Numbered from the stretch's first letter, positions 24,981 through 33,844 are shown. The stretch: DNA of 45,462 nt from Actinomycetes bacterium (GCA_021803085.1 JAJZMD010000207.1:1-45462); one strand, 5' to 3'. The notes: generated by a model from the letters alone, not told the origin. Numbers and translations are program-made.

Positions 24981-25988
24981 TCAGTGCGTGTTCACGAGCG
25001 CGCGCAACGATTCGCGCAGCGACCCCATGGAGGCGATCACGGCTGAGGGCTCGTAGCCGCAGTGCGCCATGCAATTCTCGCAGCGCGGGTCCCTCCCTCT
25101 CCCGTACTTGGACCAGTCGGTCGTCTCGACGAGCTCCTTGTAGGTCGATACGTAGCCGTCGGACATCAGGTAGCACGGGCGCTGCCATCCGAGCACCGAA
25201 TAGCTCGGGATGCCCCACGCCGTGCACTGGAAGTCACGCTTGCCCTCGAGGAAATCGAGGAAGAGCGGCGAGTGATTGAGGCGCCACTTCTTGCGCTTGC
25301 CGTCGGAGAACGCCTCTTGGAAGAGCTTGCGCGTCTGCTCGACGCCGAGGAAGTGCTCCTGGTCCGGTGCCTTCGTGTACGCGTACGCGGGGGAGATCAT
25401 CATGGCGTCCACGCTGAGCTCGTCGTTCAGGAAGTCGAGGAGGTCGCGCACCGTCTTGGGCGAGTCGGTGTTGAAGAAGGTCGAGTTGGTCGTCACGCGA
25501 AAGCCGTGGCGCTTGGCCTCGACGATCGCCTCGACCGCCGTGTCGAAGACGCCCTTGCGGTCGACCGCTTCGTCGTGGCGCTCCCGCAGCCCGTCCATGT
25601 GGACGACGAAGGAGAAGTACTGGCTCGGGGTGAACTTCTCGAGCCGCCGGCGGAGGAGGATCGCGTTCGTGCAGAGGTACACGTAGACCTTGCGCTTCAC
25701 GAGAGCCTCCACCATCTCGACGATCTGGGGGTGGAGGAGGGGTTCGCCGCCGGCGATGGACACCATGGGGGTGCCGCTCTCCTCCACGGCGTTCACGACG
25801 TCTTCGACGGAGAGCCGCTTTCGGAGGATGTCCGTCGGGTACTGGATCTTCCCGCAGCCCGGACAGGCGAGGTTGCACGCGAACAGCGGCTCGATCTCCA
25901 CGATCAGCGGGTAGTACTTACGGCCCTTCAGCCGCTGCCGGAGAAGATGAGCTCCGATCTTCATGTTCTGCTTCATGGGAATGGGCAT
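24981..25988 (-). CDS. hpnH: Hopanoid biosynthesis radical SAM protein HpnH (adenosylhopane synthase)
   Basis: Radical SAM enzyme that attaches the 5'-deoxyadenosyl group to diploptene, giving adenosylhopane. The 335-residue product has normal HpnH length. The cluster motif is FACNLACPGCGKI (Cys-x3-Cys-x2-Cys), followed by the SAM-binding GGEP in SIAGGEPLLHPQI. The C-terminus has another Cys cluster (RCENCMAHCGYEP) as in HpnH. The start overlaps the stop of the ispH fusion gene by one base (25988) and dxs follows three bases after its stop. It is strong evidence that this cluster makes extended C35 hopanoids. Confidence 0.94.
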   Translation of the reverse strand: MPIPMKQNMKIGAHLLRQRLKGRKYYPLIVEIEPLFACNLACPGCGKIQYPTDILRKRLSVEDVVNAVEESGTPMVSIAGGEPLLHPQIVEMVEALVKRKVYVYLCTNAILLRRRLEKFTPSQYFSFVVHMDGLRERHDEAVDRKGVFDTAVEAIVEAKRHGFRVTTNSTFFNTDSPKTVRDLLDFLNDELSVDAMMISPAYAYTKAPDQEHFLGVEQTRKLFQEAFSDGKRKKWRLNHSPLFLDFLEGKRDFQCTAWGIPSYSVLGWQRPCYLMSDGYVSTYKELVETTDWSKYGRGRDPRCENCMAHCGYEPSAVIASMGSLRESLRALVNTH

Positions 25989-27595
25989 CAGCGCACCTGT
26001 GAGGGAAGAGAGAACCGGACCGTTTCAGTGGCGACGTTGCGTTCGACGACCTCCGTGGGTCCGAGGGCCGACAGGGCCCCGACCACTTCGGCGACGAGGG
26101 ACTCGGGGGCGGACGCACCAGCGGTGACCCCGACGGTCGCCACACCGTCGAGCCACGCGAGACGGAGCTGGCCGACGTCCTCCACGAGCTCCGCACGGCA
26201 GCCCTCGCGCAGGGCCACCTCGACCAGTCTCGCCGTGTTGGACGAGTTGGAAGAGCCCACCACCAGGAGGAGGTCGCACTCGCGGGCGATCGCCCGCACC
26301 GCGTCCTGGCGGTTCTGCGTCGCGTAGCAGATGTCGTCTGCGCTCGGTCCGACGACGCCGGGAAACCTGCGCCCGAGGGCGCCGAGGATCTCTGCGGTCT
26401 CGTCGGTTGCGAGCGTGGTCTGCGTCAGGTAGGCGACCGGCGCGTCCGGCGCGAGGTCGAGCGCGTCGACCTCCTCGACGCTGGCCACGACGTGGGTCCT
26501 CCCGGGGGCTTCCCCGTAGGTGCCGACCACCTCCTCGTGGTCCTCGTGGCCGACGAGCACGATCTCGAAGCCGCGCTCGGCGAAGCGGCGGGCTTCGTGG
26601 TGCACCTTGGCGACGAGCGGGCAGGTCGCGTCGATCACGGTGAAGCCGTCGCGTGCCCGGGCCTCCTTGCGGACGTCGGGTGCGACTCCGTGGGCGGCGA
26701 GCACCACCGTCGCCCCGTCGGGCACCTCGTCGAGCTCCTCCACGAACACGGCCCCCATCGCGGCGAGCCTCCCGACCACGTGGGCGTTGTGGACGATCTG
26801 GCGCCGCACGTAGACGGGGGCGCCGTAGCGCTCGAGAGAGCGTTCGACGATCTCGATCGCACGCTCGACGCCCGCGCAGAACGACCGCGGCGACGCGAGC
26901 ACCACGCGGCGCGACCGGCACGCGCGGGCCCAGCGCTCGATCGGGTCGCGCACGCCTTCGAGCGAGACCGCTGCGCGGCGCGCGTCCACGGCCGCCATCG
27001 CGCCCGGTCCGGGTGGCTCGCAGACCACGTACACGACGGCGAGCGGCCGGTCGTCGTCCACCAGCGTCGCCACCCATGCCGAATCGTGGTCCAGCACGAG
27101 GGCGCCGACCTCCTCCCCGTACGCTCCACCCGCCTGCGCCGTCACCGGGTCCGCGGAGAAGACCGGGTCCGCGGAGAAGACCGGGTCCGCGGAGAAGACC
27201 GGGTCCGCGGAGAAGACCGGGTCCGCGGAGAAGACCGGGTCCGCGGAGAAGACCGGGTCCGCGGAGAAGACCGGGCCGACGGAGACGAGGTGGCCGTCGT
27301 GGCGAAGCTCGGTCGCGAGCAGCGGTGCGGACGGGAGCCTGCGCACGAGCCGCGGCGCACCCTCGCCCGGCGCCCACAGCTCGCTCGCGACCACGAGCTG
27401 TCCGGGCACGAGGTCGGAGCGGAGCCGCTGCGCGGTGCTGGCGACGGCGACCGCGGAGCACGGCGCCAGGGTGGGCAGGGCCCTCGCGACCTGGTCGGCG
27501 AACGGCGCGTCCTGTGTGCCGGAGAGGACGGTCCCTCCGCCCAGGACGTGGGCGTCCGACGGAGTCCGCGCGAGCACGATCACGTCGTCACCCAT
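25988..27595 (-). CDS. ispH: HpnG-like nucleosidase domain fused to IspH
   Basis: A 535-residue fusion. Residues about 229-535 are 4-hydroxy-3-methylbut-2-enyl diphosphate reductase, the last MEP enzyme. The three cluster cysteines are in FCAGVERA (C240), DATCPLVAKVH and DICYATQNR, with GHEDHEEVVGT and SSNSSNTARL also present. Residues 1-228 resemble the phosphorylase/nucleosidase family of HpnG, which removes adenine from adenosylhopane: LVVASELW, LPSAPLLATELR, SVGPVFSAD, AVVYVVCEPPG. The usual catalytic ME(S) and D(P) positions look replaced (DHDSAW and CEPP), so activity is uncertain. Seven PVFSAD repeats (residues 108-149) interrupt this domain. ATG 27595 overlaps shc by eight bases. Confidence 0.88.
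   Translation of the reverse strand: MGDDVIVLARTPSDAHVLGGGTVLSGTQDAPFADQVARALPTLAPCSAVAVASTAQRLRSDLVPGQLVVASELWAPGEGAPRLVRRLPSAPLLATELRHDGHLVSVGPVFSADPVFSADPVFSADPVFSADPVFSADPVFSADPVFSADPVTAQAGGAYGEEVGALVLDHDSAWVATLVDDDRPLAVVYVVCEPPGPGAMAAVDARRAAVSLEGVRDPIERWARACRSRRVVLASPRSFCAGVERAIEIVERSLERYGAPVYVRRQIVHNAHVVGRLAAMGAVFVEELDEVPDGATVVLAAHGVAPDVRKEARARDGFTVIDATCPLVAKVHHEARRFAERGFEIVLVGHEDHEEVVGTYGEAPGRTHVVASVEEVDALDLAPDAPVAYLTQTTLATDETAEILGALGRRFPGVVGPSADDICYATQNRQDAVRAIARECDLLLVVGSSNSSNTARLVEVALREGCRAELVEDVGQLRLAWLDGVATVGVTAGASAPESLVAEVVGALSALGPTEVVERNVATETVRFSLPSQVR
27149..27274 (-). repeat. 18-bp tandem repeat, 7 exact copies, in the ispH fusion gene
   Basis: Seven identical copies of GTCCGCGGAGAAGACCGG (+ strand) at 27149-27274, encoding seven PVFSAD hexapeptides in frame. 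Lack of any mismatch implies recent or continuing expansion, or homogenisation. Confidence 0.95.
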
Positions 27596-29522
27596 GCGGG
27601 CCGCCTCCGTGCACGAAGCGCCCGAGCGCGGTGACGGGGAACACGAGCCGGTAGAGGTGGTAGTTGATGTAGAAGTCGCCAGGGAACCCGGTCCCGGTGA
27701 ACCACGGCTCGTCCCACGTCCCGTCGCCGCGCTGGGTGGCGCAGAGGAACTCCACGCCGCGGCGCGTCGAGGGGCGGTCGTGCTCGCCCGCTGCGAGCAG
27801 CGTGAGGAGCGCCCACGCCGTCTGCGACGCGGTGGACGCGCCCTTCCCCGACCAGGCGGGGTCGTCGTAGGAACGAAGGTCCTCACCCCACCCGCCGTCG
27901 TCCTGCTGGCAGGCGTCGAGCCACTCGACGGCCCGCCGCACGGCCGGGTGCGTCGCCGGCACGCCGGCGGCGACGAGCGCCGGGACGGCCGCGCCGGTGC
28001 CGTACAGGTAGTTGGCTCCCCAGCGCCCGAACCACGAACCGTCCGGTTCCTGGTTCGCGAGGAGCCATGCAACCCCCCGGCCCATCGCGGCGGCGTCCGC
28101 CGGCCGCCCGGCCGCCTCCAGGGCGGCGAGCATCTCGACGACGTGCGCGGTCACGTCGGCGCTCGGCGGGTCGATGATCTCCCCGAAGTCGCAGGACGGG
28201 AGCTTGCGACAGAGCGTGCGGGTGTTGTCGGCGTCGAAGGCGGCCCAGCCGCCGTCGCGGCACTGCATGCCGAGCACCCATCGCGTGGCGCGCTCGACCG
28301 AGCCCCGATCGTCCTCGTCGCAGCGCAGGAGCGAGAGCACCACCTCGGCCGTGTCGTCGATGTCGGGGTAGTTGTCGTTGGCGAACTCGAACGCCCAGCC
28401 ACCGGGAGCCAGATTCGGGCGGCGCACCCTCCAGTCCCCCTCGACGGTCACCTCCTCGCCGACGAGCCAGCGCGCAGCCACGCGCAAGGACGGGTCGCCG
28501 GGCTCGAGGTCCGCCTCCGCGAGGGCGACGACCGCCAGCGCGGTGTCCCACACCGGAGACTGGCACGCCTCGAGCCGCCGGCCCTTCTCGTCCCGGATCG
28601 TGAACCCCTCGAGGCCTTCGAGCGCGACGCGCAGCACCGGATGTGTGAGCGCGTAGCCACGCAGGTGCAGCGCGATGATCGAGTAGACCCAAGGCGGCTG
28701 GATACCGCCCCAGCCGCCGTCGGCCTCCTGGCGTTCGACGATCCAACGCTCCGCCTCACGAAGCGCGGCCTCGCGCAGCACGCGGACCGGGCGGCGCGCG
28801 TAACGCCGTGCGAGCACGTCCGCGCGCTCCAGCGCGCCCTCCCAGGTGAGAGGCGGGCGCAACGGTCGCGGGGGAAGCCCGCTGCGCAGCTCGTCGACCT
28901 CCACGCCGAGGTCGCGCCGGGGCCGGTACGTGCCCACGATCGTGAGCGCGACGACGGTCTGGCGCGCCCAGCATCCGAAGTCGTAGATGTTGAGCGGCAC
29001 CCACGGCGGAAGGAAGACGAGCTCGGGGGGGAGGACCGGGAGGTCGTCCCACGGCCACTTGCCGAAGAGCGCCAGCCACATCTTCGTGAAGACGCGCGCC
29101 CGCTCGATCCCACCGCGGTCTCGGACGAAGGCGGACGCGGCCGCCATGTGAGGGGCGTCGGGCGGGTCACCGGCGAGCCGGAGCGCCACGTACGCCTCGA
29201 TGGTCGTGGACAGGTCCCCGGGACCGCCGTAGTAGTTGGCCCACGTCCCGTCCTCGCGTTGGTTCGCCCGGATCCAGCGCGCGGACTCCGCGGTGTCCTC
29301 CTCCGTGCGGATCGAGAGGAATTGCCGGAGGAGGAGGTCCTCTGCGTCCATCGAGACGTTCGTCTCGAGCTCGCCCTTCCACCAGCCTTCCTCGTGCTGC
29401 AACCCGAGCAGCGCCTTCGTGGCTCTCGTCAAGGTGGCCGCCGCGTCCACGGCGGGGGAGGTCCGCGCGGCGGCACCTGATACGTGCTGCCCCTCGAGCC
29501 TCCGGTGGTCGATCGCCGTCAT
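27588..29522 (-). CDS. shc: Squalene-hopene cyclase
   Basis: Cyclises squalene to diploptene and diplopterol at the membrane surface. The 644-residue product has the class II cyclase acid motif DIDDTAE (D387, D389, D390) and at least six QW repeats, for example QREDGTW, QEADGGW, QCRDGGW, QEPDGSW, QQDDGGW and QRGDGTW. The C-terminal GFPGDFYINYHLYR is typical. Length is normal. ATG 29522 overlaps the prenyl synthase stop as ATGA, and its end overlaps the ispH fusion by eight bases. Also called hpnF in hopanoid clusters. Confidence 0.96.
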   Translation of the reverse strand: MTAIDHRRLEGQHVSGAAARTSPAVDAAATLTRATKALLGLQHEEGWWKGELETNVSMDAEDLLLRQFLSIRTEEDTAESARWIRANQREDGTWANYYGGPGDLSTTIEAYVALRLAGDPPDAPHMAAASAFVRDRGGIERARVFTKMWLALFGKWPWDDLPVLPPELVFLPPWVPLNIYDFGCWARQTVVALTIVGTYRPRRDLGVEVDELRSGLPPRPLRPPLTWEGALERADVLARRYARRPVRVLREAALREAERWIVERQEADGGWGGIQPPWVYSIIALHLRGYALTHPVLRVALEGLEGFTIRDEKGRRLEACQSPVWDTALAVVALAEADLEPGDPSLRVAARWLVGEEVTVEGDWRVRRPNLAPGGWAFEFANDNYPDIDDTAEVVLSLLRCDEDDRGSVERATRWVLGMQCRDGGWAAFDADNTRTLCRKLPSCDFGEIIDPPSADVTAHVVEMLAALEAAGRPADAAAMGRGVAWLLANQEPDGSWFGRWGANYLYGTGAAVPALVAAGVPATHPAVRRAVEWLDACQQDDGGWGEDLRSYDDPAWSGKGASTASQTAWALLTLLAAGEHDRPSTRRGVEFLCATQRGDGTWDEPWFTGTGFPGDFYINYHLYRLVFPVTALGRFVHGGGPHG

Positions 29523-30541
29523 CGGTCCCTCGCCGTCACGTACCGGGCCACCTCCGACAGCTCCTCCTTCGGCTTGTCCGCGAGCACCACGCGATCGAGC
29601 GCTCCGAGACCCTGCCGGAGGTGCTCGTCGGCGATCGCGGCCACTGCGTCACGCACGCCCGCGCGCTCCAAGAGCCGCGTCGTCCGCTCGATCTCCGTTT
29701 GGTCAGGGGCCCGGGAGAAGATCGAGACGAGCTCGTCCGCCAGAGCGCCGCCCAGGCCGAGCGCGAGCGCGACCGGGAGCGTCTTCTTGCGGGCGAGCAG
29801 GTCGGCCCCGACCGGCTTGCCGGTCGAGGAGGGGTCGCCCCACACCCCGAGAAGGTCGTCGACCGCCTGGAAGGCGATCCCGAGGTGCTCTCCGTACTCC
29901 CCGAGCGCCTCGGCCGTGGCGCCGTCGGCGCCGCCGAGCACCGCGCCGATCGCGCACGCCGCAGAAAGGAGCGCGCCCGTCTTGTCGCGCTCCATCGCCA
30001 GGCACTCCTCGACGGTCACCCGGTCTCTGGTCTCGAAGGCCATGTCGGCCGACTGGCCCGAGATCATCGCCTGGTTGGCGTCCGCGAGCCGTCGAGCCGC
30101 CTCCATGCGCGCCGGCGCCGGCGCCGGCGCGTCGAGGAGCACCTGGATCGCGAGCGCCGCCAGCGCGTCCCCCGCGACGATGGCGACTCCCTCGCCGAAC
30201 TGCGCCCAGACGGTCGGCCGGTGCCGGCGCTCCCGGTCGCCGTCGATGATGTCGTCGTGCAGGAGCGAGTAGTTGTGCACGAGCTCGACGGCAACCGCCC
30301 CGGGAACCGCCTCGCCCTCGGCGCCTCCGACCGCCGCGGCGGCGATGAGGGCGAGCCCCGCGCGCACGTGCTTGCCACCCCCCGCGAGGTGGTGGCGCAC
30401 CGGCTCGTGCAGCGAAGGGTCCAGCCGCTCCACCGCGGCGTCGAGCGCAGGCACGACGAGAGACGACGCCCTGGCCAGCGCGTCGGGCACCTGCGGCGGA
30501 GGGGTCCGGCCGGTGCCGGGCTGCGCGAGGGACGTGGTCAC
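29519..30541 (-). CDS. Polyprenyl synthetase (probably farnesyl or geranylgeranyl diphosphate synthase)
   Basis: Makes the linear prenyl diphosphate for squalene synthesis. The 340-residue product has the first Asp-rich motif in LLHDDIIDGDRERRHRP and the second in FQAVDDLLGVWGD, plus GGGKHVRAGL near the N-terminus. Within a hopanoid operon FPP is the expected product, but chain length cannot be fixed by reading alone. GTG 30541 overlaps the hpnE stop as GTGA, although the frame stays open far upstream inside hpnE. Confidence 0.9.
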   Translation of the reverse strand: MTTSLAQPGTGRTPPPQVPDALARASSLVVPALDAAVERLDPSLHEPVRHHLAGGGKHVRAGLALIAAAAVGGAEGEAVPGAVAVELVHNYSLLHDDIIDGDRERRHRPTVWAQFGEGVAIVAGDALAALAIQVLLDAPAPAPARMEAARRLADANQAMISGQSADMAFETRDRVTVEECLAMERDKTGALLSAACAIGAVLGGADGATAEALGEYGEHLGIAFQAVDDLLGVWGDPSSTGKPVGADLLARKKTLPVALALGLGGALADELVSIFSRAPDQTEIERTTRLLERAGVRDAVAAIADEHLRQGLGALDRVVLADKPKEELSEVARYVTARDR

Positions 30542-31953
30542 GCGGACGCCCCTTGAAGGCGCCGTGCCGGGGCGGGTGAGCCGAGCGAGCCGATCGCGGC
30601 GGCGGCCGCGGCCGTGCCCGAGCGGACGGCGCCCTCCATCGTCGCGGGCCAGCCGGTCGCGCACCACGCGCCGGCGACGAACACGCCGGGGATCCCGGTC
30701 TCCGGCCCGGGTCGGAGCGCGGCGGTGCCGGGCACGCCCCGGAAGGTCGCTGCGTGCTCGCGGGTCACCACGGCGTCGACGATCCCCGCGTCGCGCGCCC
30801 CGGCGAAGAGCTCGCCGAGCGCCTGGTGGAACGTCTTGACCAGGTCGTCGGGGCGTGCACCCGCCCAGGCGGTCGCGTCCGAGAGGGAGACGACGAGGCA
30901 CTGGTGGCCGCTCGCCCGGGGGATGCCCGAGGCCGACGTGTGGTCGAAGACGTACTGCACCGGCGAGGAGACCGCCGCGGCCATCTGCAGGTCGGTCACC
31001 TTCCGGTCGTAGACGAGGTGGACGTTCACGATCGGCGCGCGTCCGAGGACGGACACGTCCCCGAGAGCCCCGGGGGGCAGGACGGCCGGGGCCGCGTCGT
31101 GGGGGAGCGCGACGATGACGGCGTCCGCTTCGACGCGCCGGTGCGGGGTCGCGACAGCCAGCGGGCGGGGGCCGGCGCCGTTGCAGTGCACCGCCTCCGC
31201 CGCGGCGCCGAGCTCGAGCTCGACGCCCGCCGACTCGAGCGCCCGCCTTCCGTGCTCCCCATGGAGCTCCCCGAGCGGTACGGCCGACCAGCCGACGTCG
31301 GCGCCGTCGACGGTGTCGAGGAGCCCGGTGCGGAAGACCTTCGCCGCCAGGGCGAGCGACGCCTCGGCCGATCCGACGTTCACGGTGGGCAGCACCACGA
31401 GGTCCCAGAGGAGGCCGATCGCGCGGCGTGACTGCCCGTGGCGCGCCAGCCAGTCCCCGAAGGTCTCCTCGTCGAGGGCAGGGTCGTCGAGTGTCAGCGC
31501 GCGCAACGCGAGGACCGGCCGGAGCAGGCGCACCCGCTCTGCGAACGGCAGATGGCGGTAGCCGGCGAGCGAGGCGGCCAGGTGGAACGGGGAGGGAAGC
31601 GGGGCGGCCGTCCGCGCGATGCGGGCCCGCCGACCACCCGGCGCGATGACCGGTATGTCGAGCGCTCGCTGCACGCAGACCTTGTCCGCCGCGCCGATGC
31701 GCTCGAGAAACGCGCGGTACGCGGTGCAGCAACGCAGGAACACGTGCTGCCCGTTGTCGAACACGACGCCCTTTCGCTCGAACGACCACGTGAGGCCGCC
31801 GAGGTGCCGGCGCTTCTCGAAGAGCGTGACCTGCGCCCCGGCGTCCCTTGCGGCGAGCGCGGCGGCCATCCCGGCCAGCCCGCCCCCTACCACCGCCACA
31901 CGCGCGCGACCGGTGGGGGTGACACGCGCGCGACCGGGCGCGGGGGCGCTCAC
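30538..31953 (-). CDS. hpnE: Hydroxysqualene dehydroxylase HpnE (FAD-dependent)
   Basis: Final step of the HpnCDE route, reducing hydroxysqualene to squalene. The 471-residue product has the dinucleotide-binding VAVVGGGLAGMAAALAARDAG near its N-terminus, the flavoprotein RRHLGGLTWSFERKG segment, and a C-terminal FAD segment in GIPGVFVAGAWCATGWPATMEGAV. GTG 31953 overlaps the hpnD stop as GTGA. A 24-bp partial duplication near the start repeats GRARV. Order hpnC-hpnD-hpnE is that of known clusters. Confidence 0.93.
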   Translation of the reverse strand: MSAPAPGRARVTPTGRARVAVVGGGLAGMAAALAARDAGAQVTLFEKRRHLGGLTWSFERKGVVFDNGQHVFLRCCTAYRAFLERIGAADKVCVQRALDIPVIAPGGRRARIARTAAPLPSPFHLAASLAGYRHLPFAERVRLLRPVLALRALTLDDPALDEETFGDWLARHGQSRRAIGLLWDLVVLPTVNVGSAEASLALAAKVFRTGLLDTVDGADVGWSAVPLGELHGEHGRRALESAGVELELGAAAEAVHCNGAGPRPLAVATPHRRVEADAVIVALPHDAAPAVLPPGALGDVSVLGRAPIVNVHLVYDRKVTDLQMAAAVSSPVQYVFDHTSASGIPRASGHQCLVVSLSDATAWAGARPDDLVKTFHQALGELFAGARDAGIVDAVVTREHAATFRGVPGTAALRPGPETGIPGVFVAGAWCATGWPATMEGAVRSGTAAAAAAIGSLGSPAPARRLQGASA

Positions 31954-32849
31954 GACGTGCCCTCCACGTGAGCCGGAGCGACGGCACCACGTGGCGAGAC
32001 GAGGCACGACATCGCCACCCAGAGCTTCTCGGACGCCGGCACGGAGACCCTCCCGCGGGTGACGGCCATCGGGTCGCGGGCGATCCGCCTCAGGAGGCGG
32101 TGGTAGATGCCGGCCATCGCGCCCACGCAGGCTTGGCTGCGGCGATCGAGCAGCGGGAGAAGCGTCAGCCCTCTCTCGAACCACTCCTCCGCTCGCGTGC
32201 ACTCGAAGGCGACGAGCCGGCCGAGCGACCCGTCGTCGGAGAGGTCGGGCGGGCTGCCCATTGCGGCCGCGTCCGAGGCGGGCAGGTAGACCCGGCCGCG
32301 TCGCTTGTCCTCCTTCACGTCCCGAAGGATGTTCGTGAGCTGGAGCGCGACGCCGAGGTCGTCCGCGAGCCCGCACGCGCCCGGCGCGCCTGCCGCGCCG
32401 AAGACCGCGAGGGAGAGCCGGCCGATCGATCCCGCGACACGGCGGCAGTACACGACGAGGTCGTCGATCGTGGCGTAGGTCGTCCCTGCCACGTCCATCT
32501 CGCAGCCGTCGACGAGGTCGTCGAACGCGTCCATCGGCAGGTCGTAGCGGGATCTCGCGTCCGCGATCGCGACCAGCACTGGGTCGTTGCCCGGCTCGCC
32601 GTGCGCACCGAGCTCGCCGAGCTCGCCGAGCTGCTTGCGCACGCCGGCGAGCCCCTCGAGCCTGTGCTCGGGCGGCTCGTCGCCGTCGCCGATGTCGTCG
32701 ATACGGCGCGCGAGCGCGTACACCGCAGAGAGCGCGCGGCGCTCGGGTGGATGCAGGAGCCGGATCCCGTAGGCGAAGTTCTTCGCCTCACGCCTCGTGA
32801 TGGCTTCGCACTCGCGGTAGGCGAGCTCGAGGGCTTGCGGGGAGGTCAT
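31950..32849 (-). CDS. hpnD: Presqualene diphosphate synthase HpnD
   Basis: Condenses two FPP into presqualene diphosphate. The 299-residue product belongs to the squalene/phytoene synthase family, with the first Asp motif in ARRIDDIGDGD and the second in LTNILRDVKEDKRRGRVYLP. The position after hpnC and before hpnE, and the NILRDVKED motif form, favour HpnD over phytoene synthase. ATG 32849 overlaps the hpnC stop as ATGA. A short 9-bp repeat encodes GELGELG near residue 75. Confidence 0.92.
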   Translation of the reverse strand: MTSPQALELAYRECEAITRREAKNFAYGIRLLHPPERRALSAVYALARRIDDIGDGDEPPEHRLEGLAGVRKQLGELGELGAHGEPGNDPVLVAIADARSRYDLPMDAFDDLVDGCEMDVAGTTYATIDDLVVYCRRVAGSIGRLSLAVFGAAGAPGACGLADDLGVALQLTNILRDVKEDKRRGRVYLPASDAAAMGSPPDLSDDGSLGRLVAFECTRAEEWFERGLTLLPLLDRRSQACVGAMAGIYHRLLRRIARDPMAVTRGRVSVPASEKLWVAMSCLVSPRGAVAPAHVEGTS

Positions 32850-33760
32850 GAGACCGTCCCGACGGGGGCCGGCCAGGGGCGAGGGATGGTGCGGGTCGAG
32901 ACCGGAGCTGCCAGCACGAGCGCGAGGCGAGCCGCGAACCGCCCGGGGCGCGGGCGGCACCGGTGGGCGAGGACGTCGAAGTCGGCCGCCTCGATCGCGT
33001 CGAGCGCGGCCAGGCCACCTGCCGCGAACGCCGCGACCGCGACACGTGGCGAGAAGGGGAGGCTCGCCGCGAGCGGCACGCCGGAGAAGAGCAGCGCCCT
33101 CGCACGGGCCGACTCGAGCGAGACGACGCGCCGCAGGCTGGGGCCCGCGTGCGCGGCCGCGAGGTCCGACTCGGCGCACCCCTCCGCCTCGAGGTCGGCC
33201 GAAGGCAGGTAGACGCGGTCTTGGGCGAGGTCCTCTGCGACGTCTTGAAGGTGCTCGACCACCTGGAGCCCGGTGCAGACGTCGTCGGAGAGCGCGAGCC
33301 GGTCGGGGGTGGCGGCCCCGAAGATCTCCAGGACGAGGCGGCCGACCGGGTTCGCGGAGAGGCGGCAGTAGCCGACCAGGTCCTCGAACGTCCGGTAGCG
33401 GGTGACCGTCTGGTCCCGGCGGTTCGCCTCGATCAGGTCTCGGAACGGCTGCAGCGGCAGGTCGCGGGCAGCGATCGTCGCGCCGATCCGTCGCATGACG
33501 GGATGCGCGGCCTCGCCGCGTGCCGCACGCTCGAGCTCGTGCTCGAGCCATTCGAGGTGCGCGACGCGGTCGCCGCCGGACTCGTCGCCGATGTCGTCGG
33601 TGAGGCGGGCGAAGCCGTACACCGCCATGAGGTCCGCGCGCACACGCGCCGGGAGCAGCCGCGACGCGACCGGAAAATTCTCGCTCGCGGCCTGCTCGTA
33701 GACGGCCTCCGCGCTCGGCAGGCTGCGGCATTTCGGTGATCCTGTTGTCGTGCAGACCAC
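32846..33760 (-). CDS. hpnC: Hydroxysqualene synthase HpnC
   Basis: Converts presqualene diphosphate to hydroxysqualene. The 304-residue product carries the HpnC hallmark SENFPVASRLLP near residue 27, Asp motif LTDDIGDE and the second motif HLQDVAEDLAQDRVYLP. The start is GTG 33760, set by AAGGAG six bases upstream; the frame is open a further 30 codons, but those lie in the promoter region. First gene of the operon, 56 bases after a good -10 box. Confidence 0.93.
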   Translation of the reverse strand: MVCTTTGSPKCRSLPSAEAVYEQAASENFPVASRLLPARVRADLMAVYGFARLTDDIGDESGGDRVAHLEWLEHELERAARGEAAHPVMRRIGATIAARDLPLQPFRDLIEANRRDQTVTRYRTFEDLVGYCRLSANPVGRLVLEIFGAATPDRLALSDDVCTGLQVVEHLQDVAEDLAQDRVYLPSADLEAEGCAESDLAAAHAGPSLRRVVSLESARARALLFSGVPLAASLPFSPRVAVAAFAAGGLAALDAIEAADFDVLAHRCRPRPGRFAARLALVLAAPVSTRTIPRPWPAPVGTVS

Positions 33761-33806
33761 CGCATGCTCCTTGTTGCGCGCGCCGGGTCGGTGAGGTTCC
33801 ACTGAG

Positions 33807-33828
33807 ATACGTGCAGATATACGTGCAG
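33807..33828. promoter_or_regulatory. Direct repeat overlapping the hopanoid promoter
   Basis: ATACGTGCAG occurs exactly at 33807-33816 and 33819-33828, spaced 12 bp centre to centre. It covers the -10 box, the end of the spacer and the likely start site, where a bound protein would block or shift transcription. Candidate operator. Confidence 0.45.
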
Positions 33829-33844
33829 AGCGGAGCCGGGTCAA
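33816..33844 (-). promoter_or_regulatory. Promoter of the hopanoid operon
   Basis: On the minus strand TTGACC (33844-33839), a 17-base spacer and TATATC (33821-33816) form a housekeeping-type promoter. A start near 33809 would leave a leader of about 50 bases before the hpnC GTG. This is inferred from consensus and position only. Confidence 0.65.

Noticed and set aside
27149-27274. Possible CRISPR array
   Set aside because: The units are directly abutting with no spacers and lie in frame in a coding sequence; no cas genes are present.
30538-31953. Phytoene desaturase
   Set aside because: Context and N-terminal and C-terminal flavin motifs fit HpnE; no carotenoid partners are seen.
31950-32849. 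Phytoene synthase for carotenoids
   Set aside because: It lies between hpnC and hpnE in a complete hopanoid cluster, and no phytoene desaturase or lycopene cyclase gene is present.
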